Shown here: positions 8,735-18,127 of the stretch, piece after piece
Layout: each line of letters starts with the position of its first letter
Numbering within the stretch: position 1 is the stretch's first letter
Source of the DNA: Alphaproteobacteria bacterium
GTDB lineage: Bacteria; Pseudomonadota; Alphaproteobacteria; Ferrovibrionales; Ferrovibrionaceae
Reading direction: 5' to 3'
Length of the DNA stretch: 64,000 bases
Assembly (NCBI GenBank): GCA_018336035.1
Contig: JAGXRD010000077.1
Span: 1 to 64,000 of the forward strand
Position numbers and translations under genes: made by a program
Notes under the pieces: model-generated
The model's database searches: none
The model's input: the letters and a program-made list of their open reading frames with translations, nothing else
Told to the model about the DNA's origin: nothing

Positions 8735-8865
8735 CTAAGAATTCTTTTGCAGCCTGAGTAGGGCGTAGAGCGGCGTAACTAAGCGCGATTTTCGATTCTG
8801 AGCTTTTGAGCGAGTCCTAGTCCCACGCCATGGCACTGGTGCCATGGACACATTGGGACCGGGAT

Positions 8866-10914
8866 ATGACGCCCACCAAGCTGCTCATCGGTCAGGCTCT
8901 CGTCGTCTTCGCCATCGTCATCGGCGGGCTCTGGTCCTCGACCCAATGGGCGGCCGTGATGCTGGGTTACCAGCCGCGGCTCGGGGCTGCCTGGTTCGAC
9001 CTGCTCGGCTGGCCGATCTACCACCCTTGGCGCCTGTTCGAATGGTGGTATGCCTATGAGGCCTATGCGCCGGACATCTTCCAGCGCGCCGGCTTGGCGG
9101 CTGCTGGTAGTGGCCTGCTCGGCACTATGGCTGCCGTTATCGGCTCGCTCTGGCGGGCACGCCAGAACCGCCTCGTCACCACTTACGGTTCTTCGCGCTG
9201 GGCCACCAAGTCCGAAATCCAGCAGGCAGCGCTCTTCGAGCCGCGCGGCGTTTTCCTCGGTCGTTTAGGGAGCCGCTATCTCCGCCATGACGGGCCGGAG
9301 CATGTCATGGCCTTTGCGCCGACCCGCAGCGGCAAGGGTGTCGGCCTTGTCATCCCGACGCTGCTGACCTGGACCGGTTCGACCGTCGTTCATGACATCA
9401 AGGGCGAGAACTGGCAGCTCACGGCCGGCTGGCGGCAACGTTTCTCACATTGCCTGCTGTTCAACCCGACCGATCTGCGCTCGGCTCGCTACAACCCACT
9501 GCTGGAGGTGCGCAAGGGTCCACATGAGGTCCGCGATGTGCAGAACATCGCCGATATCCTGGTTGATCCAGAAGGCGCGCTGGAGCGACGCAATCACTGG
9601 GAAAAGACCAGCCATTCCCTGCTGGTCGGCGCCATCCTGCATGTCCTCTATGCCGAAGAGGAAAAGACGCTCGCCCGTGTCGCCAACCTGCTGTCCGATC
9701 CGAACCGGGCCTTTGAGCGTACCTTGCGCGACATGATGGCGACCAACCATCTGGGCGATGCCGAGCATCCCCAGGTCCATCCAGTGGTCGCCTCGGCCGC
9801 CCGAGAAGTGCTGAACAAATCCGACAACGAGCGCTCTGGCGTCCTGTCGACTGCGATGTCGTTCCTCGGCCTTTATCGCGACCCGACAGTGGCGGCCACC
9901 ACGGTGGCCTGCGACTGGCGGATTGGCGATCTGATGGACGCCGAGCGACCGGTTTCGCTCTATCTGGTCATCCCGCCATCCGACATCTCCCGCACCAAGC
10001 CGCTGGTCCGTCTGGTGCTCAACCAGATCGGCCGCCGGCTGACCGAGACCTTGGAAGGCGACCCCGGCAAGCAGCGCAAGCACCAGCTCCTGATGATGCT
10101 GGACGAGTTCCCGGCACTGGGACGGCTTGATTTCTTCGAGACGGCGCTTGCCTTCATGGCCGGCTATGGCATCCGCGCCTATCTGATCGCGCAGTCGCTC
10201 AACCAGATTTCCAAGGCCTATGGCGAGAACAACGCTATCCTGGACAACTGCCATGTCCGTATCGCGTTCTCGTCCAACGATGAGCGCACCGCCAAGCGCA
10301 TCTCGGATGCCCTAGGCACGGCCACAGAACTGCGCGCCCAGCGCAATTACGCCGGTCACCGCCTGGCACCATGGTTGAGCCACGTCATGGTCTCGCGCCA
10401 GGAGACTGCCCGGCCGCTGCTGACGCCGGGTGAGGTGATGCAACTGCCGGCCCACGAGGAACTGGTGTTGGTGTCCGGCCTGGCGCCGATCCGGGCGCGC
10501 AAGCTGCGGTATTTCCGCGATGCCAATTTCACCGATCGCGTCTTGCCGCCACCGACCTTAAATCCGGGCCCGTATCCCGACTGCCCAACAAAGCGGTCAG
10601 ATGACTGGAGCGGCCAGGTGCGCGAGCCGAACCATCGGCTGGCTGCAGGCAGCGGCGCCATTGGTGATGCTTTTGCCGGTGAAGAGGAAGGCGGTCTGCA
10701 GCGCCATCCCGGTTTGCCGGAGACCGAGATTGTCCGCCCTGAGGGCGAGGCGCCGGACGACCTCGCGCTGCTGGATGACGACCTCGACAATCCGACCACC
10801 GGGCGCCAGGGCGTGCTCAACCTGCGCCGGCCCAATGCAGCACTGCAGCGCGCGCATGCCATGAACACCGCCGACGGACTACATCGCCACGACGATGCAT
10901 TGCCAAGATTCTGA
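8866..10914 (+). CDS. traG: Type IV coupling protein TraG/VirD4
   Basis: A 682-residue ATPase that links the relaxosome to the mating channel. Two or three N-terminal membrane segments (residues about 5-25 and 65-100) precede the nucleotide-binding domain. The P-loop is APTRSGKGVGLVIPT, the Walker B strand is LLMMLDEFPALGRLD, and the AYLIAQSLNQI segment is typical of the family. The start at 8866 fits the usual N-terminus (MTPTKLL) and follows GGGACCGGG; a longer frame begins at 8830. It heads the transfer operon and overlaps nothing upstream. The C-terminal 120 residues are a variable acidic tail. Confidence 0.95.
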   Translation: MTPTKLLIGQALVVFAIVIGGLWSSTQWAAVMLGYQPRLGAAWFDLLGWPIYHPWRLFEWWYAYEAYAPDIFQRAGLAAAGSGLLGTMAAVIGSLWRARQNRLVTTYGSSRWATKSEIQQAALFEPRGVFLGRLGSRYLRHDGPEHVMAFAPTRSGKGVGLVIPTLLTWTGSTVVHDIKGENWQLTAGWRQRFSHCLLFNPTDLRSARYNPLLEVRKGPHEVRDVQNIADILVDPEGALERRNHWEKTSHSLLVGAILHVLYAEEEKTLARVANLLSDPNRAFERTLRDMMATNHLGDAEHPQVHPVVASAAREVLNKSDNERSGVLSTAMSFLGLYRDPTVAATTVACDWRIGDLMDAERPVSLYLVIPPSDISRTKPLVRLVLNQIGRRLTETLEGDPGKQRKHQLLMMLDEFPALGRLDFFETALAFMAGYGIRAYLIAQSLNQISKAYGENNAILDNCHVRIAFSSNDERTAKRISDALGTATELRAQRNYAGHRLAPWLSHVMVSRQETARPLLTPGEVMQLPAHEELVLVSGLAPIRARKLRYFRDANFTDRVLPPPTLNPGPYPDCPTKRSDDWSGQVREPNHRLAAGSGAIGDAFAGEEEGGLQRHPGLPETEIVRPEGEAPDDLALLDDDLDNPTTGRQGVLNLRRPNAALQRAHAMNTADGLHRHDDALPRF

Positions 10915-10921
10915 GACCGCC

Positions 10922-11365
10922 ATGAAGCCGCGCCATCACCTCTATCTCAATGACGAGCTGACCGAGCAACTGGAGCGGCTCTGCAAACGGCCCGGTGCTT
11001 CCAAATCCGCCATCGTCGCCGATGCCCTGAAAGCCTATTTCGCCCGTGGCGCGGCGATCGAAATCGATCCGGTGATCAAGGCGCGGCTGGATAAGACCGG
11101 TCGGAGCCTTGCCCGCATCGAACGCGACCAGCAGATCCTGCTGGAGACCTTGGGCCTTTTCATCCGCTACCAGCTCACCATCACGGCGCCGCTGCCGGAG
11201 GCCGATCAGGCGGCGGCAAAGGCCGTAGGTTCAGAGCGGTTCGAGACGTTTATCGCGCAGATTGGTCGGCGCCTGTCGGCGGGAAAAAGTCTGACGACGG
11301 AAGTGCTCAACCGGATCGCACCGGACGGTATGGAAGGCAGGCGAGCCGGGGAGGGGCGGGCATGA
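10922..11365 (+). CDS. Ribbon-helix-helix (CopG-type) transfer regulator
   Basis: A 147-residue protein with an N-terminal ribbon-helix-helix domain (HHLYLNDELTEQLERL, then KSAIVADALKAYF), followed by a helical region. CopG-type genes lie between traG and trbB in most Tn4371-like ICEs and are presumed to regulate the operon or aid the relaxosome. It starts 7 bp after the traG stop and overlaps the trbB start by 4 bases (ATGA), so it is translationally coupled. No other motif is seen. Confidence 0.85.
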   Translation: MKPRHHLYLNDELTEQLERLCKRPGASKSAIVADALKAYFARGAAIEIDPVIKARLDKTGRSLARIERDQQILLETLGLFIRYQLTITAPLPEADQAAAKAVGSERFETFIAQIGRRLSAGKSLTTEVLNRIAPDGMEGRRAGEGRA

Positions 11366-12369
11366 TCGGGCTCTTTTCGCCAGAAACCCTCGAACGCCGC
11401 CGTGGCATGCTGCGCACGGCTTTAGGGCAGGCCATCACCATGGCGCTCAACGATCCGGCCGTGATCGAGGTCATGGTCAATCCCGACGGGGTGTTGCGTC
11501 TCGATCGGTTGCCGGAGGGCATTGTCGAGACCGGCATCCAGCTGATGCCAGCCGAGGTCGAGCGGATCATCCGGCTGGTTGCCTCCCATGTGCATGCTGA
11601 GATCCATGCTGGCAATCCGATCCTGAGCGCCGAACTGCCCCCGCATGAGCCAGGCCTGGCTGGCGAGCGGTTCGAGGCCATTGTGCCGCCTGTTTCGCTC
11701 GGACCCTGCTTTGCCATCCGCAAGCCAGCCGCCAAGGTCTTCACGCTGAAAGACTATGTGTCTGATCGGATGATGACGCTCTGCCAGGCCGACCTGCTGC
11801 GTCGAGCCGTGCGCGAGCATAAGAATATCGTCATCGCCGGCGGCACCAGCTCGGGCAAGACCACGCTGGCCAATGCCCTGCTGGCCGAGATTGCCCAGAT
11901 GCGAGAGCGGGTGATCCTGATCGAGGACCGACGCGAACTGCAATGCGCGGCGCCTGACAAGGTGCCGCTGCGTACCATCCCCGGCGTGGTGCTGCTGAAT
12001 GCTCTGGTGCGCTCGGCCATGGGGCTACGGCCTACCCGCATCATCGTCGGCGAGGTCCGCGGCCCGGAAGCACTCGATCTCCTGAAGGCTTGGAATACCG
12101 GCCATCCCGGTGGGCTGGCTACAGTGCATGCCAATTCGGCGCGTGCCACGCCCTACCGGCTGGAGCAACTGATCCAGGAGGCGGTCATCACCGTGCCGCG
12201 CAGCCTGATCGTCGAGGCTGTCGACCTGATCGTGTTCATCGCGGGCCGCGGGCTCGGACGCCGGGTCGAGACCATCGCCCAACTCGATGGCATCGAGCCG
12301 GACGGCACCTACCGGCTGACCGAGCTTCTCACCCTGCCAAAACGACACAGCCAGGAGGCCGCATGCTGA
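11362..12369 (+). CDS. trbB: TrbB conjugation ATPase (VirB11 family)
   Basis: A 335-residue hexameric ATPase of the VirB11/GspE class that powers pilus and channel assembly at the cytoplasmic face. An N-terminal domain (ALNDPAVIEVMVNPDG) is followed by the P-loop IAGGTSSGKTTLANALL, the Asp box LIEDRRELQC, Walker B IIVGEVRGPEAL and the His box TGHPGGLATVHANSA. Length is normal. It is the first gene of a tightly packed trb operon in which each gene overlaps or abuts the next. Confidence 0.96.
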   Translation: MIGLFSPETLERRRGMLRTALGQAITMALNDPAVIEVMVNPDGVLRLDRLPEGIVETGIQLMPAEVERIIRLVASHVHAEIHAGNPILSAELPPHEPGLAGERFEAIVPPVSLGPCFAIRKPAAKVFTLKDYVSDRMMTLCQADLLRRAVREHKNIVIAGGTSSGKTTLANALLAEIAQMRERVILIEDRRELQCAAPDKVPLRTIPGVVLLNALVRSAMGLRPTRIIVGEVRGPEALDLLKAWNTGHPGGLATVHANSARATPYRLEQLIQEAVITVPRSLIVEAVDLIVFIAGRGLGRRVETIAQLDGIEPDGTYRLTELLTLPKRHSQEAAC

Positions 12370-12686
12370 AGCTCGTCCGTATCCTCTCACAAGGTGTGGC
12401 CGGTCAAGTTATCATACTCGCCACGGCCGGTTCGGCCTATGCCGCCGGCTCCAACATGCCTTGGGAATCCCCGCTGCAGTCGATCCTGGAATCAGTCGAG
12501 GGCCCGGTTGCGCGCATCGTGGCGGTGATCATCATCATCGTCACAGGTCTCTCATTGGCCTTCGGCGATACCTCGGGCGGTTTCCGGCGCCTGATCCAGA
12601 TCGTCTTTGGGCTGTCGATCGCCTTTGCCGCGACCAGCTTCTTCCTGACCTTCTTCTCTTTTGGCGGTGGGGCGCTCATCTCATGA
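12363..12686 (+). CDS. trbC: TrbC major pilin precursor
   Basis: A 107-residue VirB2/TrbC pilin. It has an N-terminal signal (residues 12-28 ending SAYA), then PWESPLQSILESVEGP and two long hydrophobic helices (IVAVIIIIVTGLSLAF and the closing IAFAATSFFLTFFSFGGG). In RP4 the homologue is trimmed and cyclised by TraF, which is encoded upstream here. Its ATG overlaps the end of trbB by 7 bases and its stop overlaps trbD by 4. Confidence 0.93.
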   Translation: MLKLVRILSQGVAGQVIILATAGSAYAAGSNMPWESPLQSILESVEGPVARIVAVIIIIVTGLSLAFGDTSGGFRRLIQIVFGLSIAFAATSFFLTFFSFGGGALIS

Positions 12687-12946
12687 GCAATCGCATCGAA
12701 GGTTTTGAGCTGCCGCTGCACCAGGCCCTGGTCGAGCCGATCCTGTTGGGCGGCGCCCCGCGCAATCTTGCCATCCTGAATGGCACACTCGCGGCGGCTT
12801 TGGGATTAGGCTTGCGGCTCTGGATCGCCGGCCTGCTGGTCTGGCTGATCGGTCATAGCCTTGCCGTGCTGGCGGCCAAGCGCGACCCGCAGTTTGTCAC
12901 GGTGCTGGCCCGTCATCTGCGCCAGAAAAGCTATCTGTCATGCTGA
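12683..12946 (+). CDS. trbD: TrbD inner-membrane transfer protein (VirB3-like)
   Basis: An 87-residue VirB3-like protein: the conserved opening (GFELPLHQALVEPILLGGAPR) is followed by a membrane hairpin (LAILNGTLAAALGLGLRLWIAGLLVWLIGHSLAVLAAKRDP). In type IV secretion it associates with the VirB4-type ATPase, here TrbE encoded immediately after. It overlaps trbC by 4 bases and trbE by 7. Confidence 0.93.
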   Translation: MSNRIEGFELPLHQALVEPILLGGAPRNLAILNGTLAAALGLGLRLWIAGLLVWLIGHSLAVLAAKRDPQFVTVLARHLRQKSYLSC

Positions 12947-15405
12947 ACTTGCGCGAATACCGGCGCAAAGCCTCCCTGCTGGCGGACCATCTGCCATGGG
13001 CAGCCCTGGTCGCACCCGGAGTGGTGCTGAACAAGGATGGCAGCTTCCAGCGTAGTGTCCGTTTTCGTGGCCCGGATTTGGAGAGCGCGACCGAGGCTGA
13101 ATTGGTGGCAGCTTGCGCCCGCCTCAACAACGTGCTGCGCCGCTTCGGCTCGGGCTGGGCGATCTTCTTCGAGGCCGAGCGCTATGAGGCACCGGGTTAC
13201 CCGACAAGCGATTTCCCCGACCCGGCCTCCTGGCTGGTCGATCAGGAGCGTCGGGCCACCTTCCAGGGTGAAGCCTTGCATCCAGGCATGGAGGCGCCGG
13301 TTGGCCGTCAGCATCACGAAAGCCGCTATCACCTCACATTGACCTGGCTGCCGCCGGTCGATGAGGTGCATCGGTTGGGTAATCTCTTGCTGGAGCGTGA
13401 TCAGGCCGAGCCGGTGCAGGATTGGCGCAAACGGCTGGAGCAGTTCATGACTGAGACGAATCGGACGCTCGATCTGCTCGGATTGATCATGCCGGAATTC
13501 GAACCGCTGGATGATGCCGGCACCCTTGCCTACCTGCACGGTACGATCTCGACCCGGCGGCATGACATCGCGGTTCCGGAAACGCCAATCTATCTCGATG
13601 CCATCCTGACCGACACGCCGTTCAGTGGCGGTCTGGAGCCGATGCTGGGCGAGCGGCATGTGCGCAGCCTCACCGTGCTGGGCTTTCCCAACCTGACGCA
13701 GCCCGGGCTATTGGATGAACTGAACCAGCTCAATTTCGCATACCGTTGGGTGACGCGCTTCATCCCGCTCGACAAACCGGACGCCACCAAAGCACTGACT
13801 CGGTTGCGCCGGCAGTGGTTTGCCAAGCGGAAGTCAGTCACCGCGATCTTACGCGAAGTGCTCTACAACCAGCCGGCACCGCTGCTGGATTCCGATGCCG
13901 ATAACAAGGCGGTCGATGCCGATGCGGCCTTGCAGGAGCTGGGCAGCGATCAGGTCAGTTTCGGATACCTCACCACCACCGTCACCGTCATGGATGCGGA
14001 CCGCCAAGTGGTAGCCGAAAAGCTGCGCGCCGTCGAAAGGGTCATCAATGGCCGGGGTTTTGCCACCATCCGCGAAAGCTTGAATGCCGTCGAGGCCTGG
14101 CTCGGCAGCCTGCCGGGCCATGTCTATGCCAATGTCCGTCAACCACTGGTGCATACGCTCAATCTCACCCATCTGGTGCCGCTCTCGGCGATCTGGGCCG
14201 GGCCCGAAGGCAATACACATCTCGATGGCCCGCCCTTGCTGCTGGCCGAGACCCGCGGTACCACGCCATTTCGCTTCGTCACTCATATCGGCGATGTCGG
14301 GCACATGTTCATGGCCGGCCCAACCGGGGCGGGCAAATCGGTGCTGCTGGCCCTCATCATGCTGCAGTTCCGGCGCTATCCGCGCTCGCGCATCGTGATG
14401 TTCGACAAGGACCGCTCCAGCCGGGCCGCCGTGCTCGCCATGGGCGGGCAGTATCACGATCTGAAGCTACAGGGTGCGCTGTCCTTCCAGCCCTTGCGTC
14501 ATATCGACGACCCTGCCGAGCGCAGTTGGGCGGCTGAATGGCTGGCTGGCCTGTTCGCCCATGAGAAGGTCATCGTGACGCCAGAGGTCAAGGAAGCGCT
14601 CTGGTCGGCGCTGAACAGTCTGGCCTCGGCGCCGATCCATGAGCGAACGCTGACTGGGCTTAGCGTATTGCTGCAATCCAATGCACTGAAAACGGCACTG
14701 CAGCCTTACACCCTGGAAGGGCCGTTCGGGAGTTTGCTTGATGCATCCACCGAAGATTTGAGCCTTGCCGACGTGACCTGCTTCGAGATGGACGCCTTGA
14801 TGGGGCAGGCGGGCGTCATCCTGCCGGTGCTGACCTCTCTGTTCCATCGGCTGGAGGCGCAGTTCGACGGCCGGCCGACATTGCTGATCCTCGATGAGGC
14901 TTGGCTCTTTCTGGATCATCCATTCTTTGCCGCTCGTATCCGCGCCTGGTTGAAGACCCTGCGCAAGAAGAATGTCGCTGTTATCTTCGCCGCGCCCTCG
15001 CTGTCCGATATCGCCAATAGCGGCATAGCACCCGCCATCATCGAAGCCTGCCCACAGCGCATCTTCCTCCCCAACGACCGGGCCATCGAGCCGCAGATCA
15101 GGCTGGTCTATGAGCGTTTTGGGCTGAATGAGCGGCAAATCCAGTTGATCGCGCAGGCCCAGCCCAAGCGGGATTACTACCTGCAATCCCGACGCGGCAA
15201 TCGCCTCTTCGAACTCGGCCTCGGTCCGGTGGCGCTCAGCCTTTGCGGGGCATCTACGCCGGATGATCAAAAACGTATCGACGACGTGCTCGCTAAGGCC
15301 GGGCCGGAGCGCTTCACGGAGGCTTGGTTTGCGGCCCAAGGTCTCGAATGGGCGGCCTATCTGGCTGAGGACTTTCGTGTGCAACGGATGGAGGCGTCAT
15401 CATGA
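12940..15405 (+). CDS. trbE: TrbE conjugation ATPase (VirB4 family)
   Basis: An 821-residue VirB4/CagE-type ATPase, the largest energising subunit of the channel. The N-terminal CagE_TrbE_VirB domain (residues about 1-420) leads to the P-loop FMAGPTGAGKSVLLALI, Walker B TLLILDEAWLFLDHPFF and the downstream segment IFAAPSLSDIANSGI. Full length, no frame disruption. It overlaps trbD by 7 bases and trbJ by 4. Confidence 0.96.
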   Translation: MLNLREYRRKASLLADHLPWAALVAPGVVLNKDGSFQRSVRFRGPDLESATEAELVAACARLNNVLRRFGSGWAIFFEAERYEAPGYPTSDFPDPASWLVDQERRATFQGEALHPGMEAPVGRQHHESRYHLTLTWLPPVDEVHRLGNLLLERDQAEPVQDWRKRLEQFMTETNRTLDLLGLIMPEFEPLDDAGTLAYLHGTISTRRHDIAVPETPIYLDAILTDTPFSGGLEPMLGERHVRSLTVLGFPNLTQPGLLDELNQLNFAYRWVTRFIPLDKPDATKALTRLRRQWFAKRKSVTAILREVLYNQPAPLLDSDADNKAVDADAALQELGSDQVSFGYLTTTVTVMDADRQVVAEKLRAVERVINGRGFATIRESLNAVEAWLGSLPGHVYANVRQPLVHTLNLTHLVPLSAIWAGPEGNTHLDGPPLLLAETRGTTPFRFVTHIGDVGHMFMAGPTGAGKSVLLALIMLQFRRYPRSRIVMFDKDRSSRAAVLAMGGQYHDLKLQGALSFQPLRHIDDPAERSWAAEWLAGLFAHEKVIVTPEVKEALWSALNSLASAPIHERTLTGLSVLLQSNALKTALQPYTLEGPFGSLLDASTEDLSLADVTCFEMDALMGQAGVILPVLTSLFHRLEAQFDGRPTLLILDEAWLFLDHPFFAARIRAWLKTLRKKNVAVIFAAPSLSDIANSGIAPAIIEACPQRIFLPNDRAIEPQIRLVYERFGLNERQIQLIAQAQPKRDYYLQSRRGNRLFELGLGPVALSLCGASTPDDQKRIDDVLAKAGPERFTEAWFAAQGLEWAAYLAEDFRVQRMEASS

Positions 15406-16106
15406 AGCGGCATCTGATGGTCACCCTGACGGCAGGCTTCTTTGCTGCGGCATCGCCTGTTCAGGCGCTCACTGTCTTCGATCCCTCCAATTATGCCCAG
15501 AATGTGCTGCAGGCGGCCCGTACGTTGCAGCAGATCAACAACCAAGTCCAGGGTCTGCAGAACCAGATCCTCATGCTGCAGAACCAGGCGCGCAATCTGC
15601 AGCGCATGGACTATTCCAGCCTCTATGCCATCCAGTCTGGGCTTGGCCGTATCACCATCCTGATGCGCCAGGCCGACGGCATTGCCTTCGACATGGAGCA
15701 GACCGATCGCGCCTTTGCCGAACAGTACCCGCAGCAGTACAGCGCAAGCGTTACTCAGGATCAGTTGAGTCAGGATGCGCGTCGGCGCTGGGAGAATTCC
15801 GTCGCCGCGCTGCAACGGACCATGCGTATGCAGGCGCAAGTGTCGGCCAACATTGACGCTGACACGGACGAGCTGGGACGGCTGATCGATCAGTCAGATG
15901 CCGCCCAAGGCAATCTGCAGGCCAGCCAGGCGACCAACCAACTGCTCGCGCTGTCGGCCAAGCAGCAGTTGCAGGCGCAAGGCCTGGCCACAGCGCAATA
16001 CCGTGCCGACGCACTGGAGAAAGCACGGGCCGCGATGGCCCAGGAGCAAGCCCGGGCCAGTTTCGAGCAATTCATGGGCTCCAGCGATGCCTATCCGGGG
16101 CGGTAA
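15402..16106 (+). CDS. trbJ: TrbJ periplasmic transfer protein (VirB5-like)
   Basis: A 234-residue protein with a cleavable signal peptide (residues 1-22, ending SPVQA) and a long alpha-helical, Gln/Asn-rich body (LQQINNQVQGLQNQILMLQ) typical of TrbJ/VirB5 proteins, which contribute to the pilus tip and to adhesion. It overlaps trbE by 4 bases and is followed immediately by trbL. No trbK entry-exclusion lipoprotein gene is found between trbJ and trbL, although RP4 and some relatives carry one there. Confidence 0.92.
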   Translation: MKRHLMVTLTAGFFAAASPVQALTVFDPSNYAQNVLQAARTLQQINNQVQGLQNQILMLQNQARNLQRMDYSSLYAIQSGLGRITILMRQADGIAFDMEQTDRAFAEQYPQQYSASVTQDQLSQDARRRWENSVAALQRTMRMQAQVSANIDADTDELGRLIDQSDAAQGNLQASQATNQLLALSAKQQLQAQGLATAQYRADALEKARAAMAQEQARASFEQFMGSSDAYPGR

Positions 16107-16109
16107 GTG

Positions 16110-17429
16110 ATGAACGATTTAAGCGTCATTGATCGTTTCACCGAGGTCTTTACGACCTATATCGACAGCGGCTTCGGCCTGCTGACCGGTGAGGTGGCCT
16201 ATCTGACCAGCGTGCTGGTGGCGATCGATATCACGCTTGCCGGTCTCTTCTGGTCGTCGGGCCAGGATGTCGATGTGTTGGCCAAGCTGATCCGTAAAGT
16301 CCTCTATGTCGGTGTCTTCGCGCTGCTACTCAACAACTGGACGATGCTGTCGGGTGTCATCTTCGACTCCTTCACGGGCCTCGGCCTGAAGGCCACCGCC
16401 AACAGCCTGTCGGCCAATGACCTGCTGCGGCCGGGCTTTGTCGCCGGCACCGGTTTTCAAGCCGCCTGGCCTTTGCTCAAGCAGGCCGGCTCGATGCTGG
16501 GGTTCAGCACTTTCTTCGACAATGTCGTCACCGTTCTAGTGTTACTGTTTGCCTGGGCCGTGGTGGTGCTGGCCTTCTTCATTCTCTCGGTCCAGCTCTT
16601 CATCACTATCGTTGAGTTCAAGTTGACCTGTCTTGCCGGCTTCGTCCTGGTGCCTTTCGCGCTTTGGAACAAGACCGCCTTTCTGGCCGAGCGCGTTCTC
16701 GGCAATGTGGTCGGCTCGGGCGTCAAGATGATGGTGCTGGCCGTTATCGTTGGTATCGGCACGACGCTGTTTGCCGATTTCGTCTCTGCCTTGCAGGGGC
16801 AGCCGCCCAATCTGACCCAGGCTATGTCGCTGGTGCTGGGCGCCATCGCGCTCTTTGGCCTTGGCATCTTCGGACCTGGTATTGCCGCCGGTTTGACTTC
16901 GGGTGCGCCGCAACTGGGTGCCGGCGCTGCGATCGGCACGGTCGGCGGTCTGGCGGCGGGGGCCATGGCTGGCGCCGGTTTGGGATTTGCCGCCGCCCGC
17001 ATGATCTCCGGCCAGGGGCTTTCGGCCGTCCGCGCTGGGGCCGCCTTAAGCGCTGGAACTTCCACCGCCTATGAGCTGGGCAAGACCGGCTCCAGTGCCA
17101 GCGGCCTCGCCGGTGTCGGGGCTGGCTTGGCCGGTGTCGCCAAGGCTGGCGTCATCATGATGGGCAAATCGTTCCAAGGTGCATCACCTGGCCCGATCCA
17201 GGCTGGCATGCAGGCCGGGCGTCAGGCGGCTTGGACGGCCACCGGTGGCACGCCGCCAGCTTCTGCGTCGACGCCCATGTCGGCACGGCCGGCATCGGCG
17301 CCGGCCTGGGCCGAACGCCTGCGGTCTGAGCAGCGTCGTCGCACCCAGACGCACATCGCAGCCCAGGCCATCAAGGATGGCGACCGCTCCGGCAGCGCCG
17401 CCAACCCGGACCTCCAGGACAGGGAGTGA
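16110..17429 (+). CDS. trbL: TrbL polytopic transfer protein (VirB6-like)
   Basis: A 439-residue inner-membrane channel component: six or seven helices between residues about 25 and 290 (for example VTVLVLLFAWAVVVLAFFILSVQLFI), glycine/alanine-rich segments, and a soluble basic C-terminal tail of about 100 residues. The conserved block ITIVEFKLTCLAGFVLVPFALWNKTAFLAE is characteristic. The ATG at 16110 is preferred to the adjacent GTG at 16107. Confidence 0.94.
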   Translation: MNDLSVIDRFTEVFTTYIDSGFGLLTGEVAYLTSVLVAIDITLAGLFWSSGQDVDVLAKLIRKVLYVGVFALLLNNWTMLSGVIFDSFTGLGLKATANSLSANDLLRPGFVAGTGFQAAWPLLKQAGSMLGFSTFFDNVVTVLVLLFAWAVVVLAFFILSVQLFITIVEFKLTCLAGFVLVPFALWNKTAFLAERVLGNVVGSGVKMMVLAVIVGIGTTLFADFVSALQGQPPNLTQAMSLVLGAIALFGLGIFGPGIAAGLTSGAPQLGAGAAIGTVGGLAAGAMAGAGLGFAAARMISGQGLSAVRAGAALSAGTSTAYELGKTGSSASGLAGVGAGLAGVAKAGVIMMGKSFQGASPGPIQAGMQAGRQAAWTATGGTPPASASTPMSARPASAPAWAERLRSEQRRRTQTHIAAQAIKDGDRSGSAANPDLQDRE

Positions 17430-17431
17430 GT

Positions 17432-18127
17432 ATGTTCAAGCGATCCAGCAGCCGTTACGGCGATACGCCGGAGCCCATCACGCCCTATCAGAAGGCCGCG
17501 CAAGCCTGGGATGAGCGGATCGGCTCGGCCAGGGTCCAGGCTGCCAATTGGCGACTGATGGCCTTCGGATGCCTGATCCTGGCAATTGGGCTGGCGGGTG
17601 GGATCGTCTGGCAGGCCGGACAATCCAGGGTCACGCCTTATGTGGTCGAGGTCGATCGTTTCGGCGCAGTGAGTGCGGTTAGCCCGGCCGAACACCCTTA
17701 CCAGCCGACCGACGCGCAGATCGCCTATCACCTGGCGCGCTTCATCCGCGATGTCCGCGGTCTCTCCATCGACCCCATCGTAGTGCGCAAGGCCTGGCTG
17801 GAGGCTTACGACTATGCCACCGACCGCGGTGCGCAGATGCTGAATTCTTACGCACTCAGCAGCGACCCTTTCAAGGCGGTAGGTGAGCGTACGGTCTCGG
17901 TCGAGGTCACCAGCGTGGTACGGGCTTCAGGTGACTCCTTCCAGATCAAATGGACCGAGGAAATCTGGAAGCAGGGCACCCGTATCGGCACCGAGCGCTG
18001 GACCGGTATCCTCACCATTGTGATCCAGCAGCCGCGCGATGCGGTGACCTTACGCAAGAATCCGCTCGGTATCTATGTCCACGGCCTCGATTGGTCGCGG
18101 GAACTCAACCCCGGAGAAGTGCCATGA
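17432..18127 (+). CDS. trbF: TrbF transfer protein (VirB8-like)
   Basis: A 231-residue bitopic protein with one membrane helix (about residues 38-60) and a periplasmic VirB8 fold containing VTPYVVEVDRFG near residue 66 and the IKWTEEIW strand near the C-terminus. It nucleates assembly of the inner-membrane channel. Start chosen at the ATG after AGGGAG (17421-17426). Its stop overlaps the trbG start by 4 bases (ATGA). Confidence 0.94.
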   Translation: MFKRSSSRYGDTPEPITPYQKAAQAWDERIGSARVQAANWRLMAFGCLILAIGLAGGIVWQAGQSRVTPYVVEVDRFGAVSAVSPAEHPYQPTDAQIAYHLARFIRDVRGLSIDPIVVRKAWLEAYDYATDRGAQMLNSYALSSDPFKAVGERTVSVEVTSVVRASGDSFQIKWTEEIWKQGTRIGTERWTGILTIVIQQPRDAVTLRKNPLGIYVHGLDWSRELNPGEVP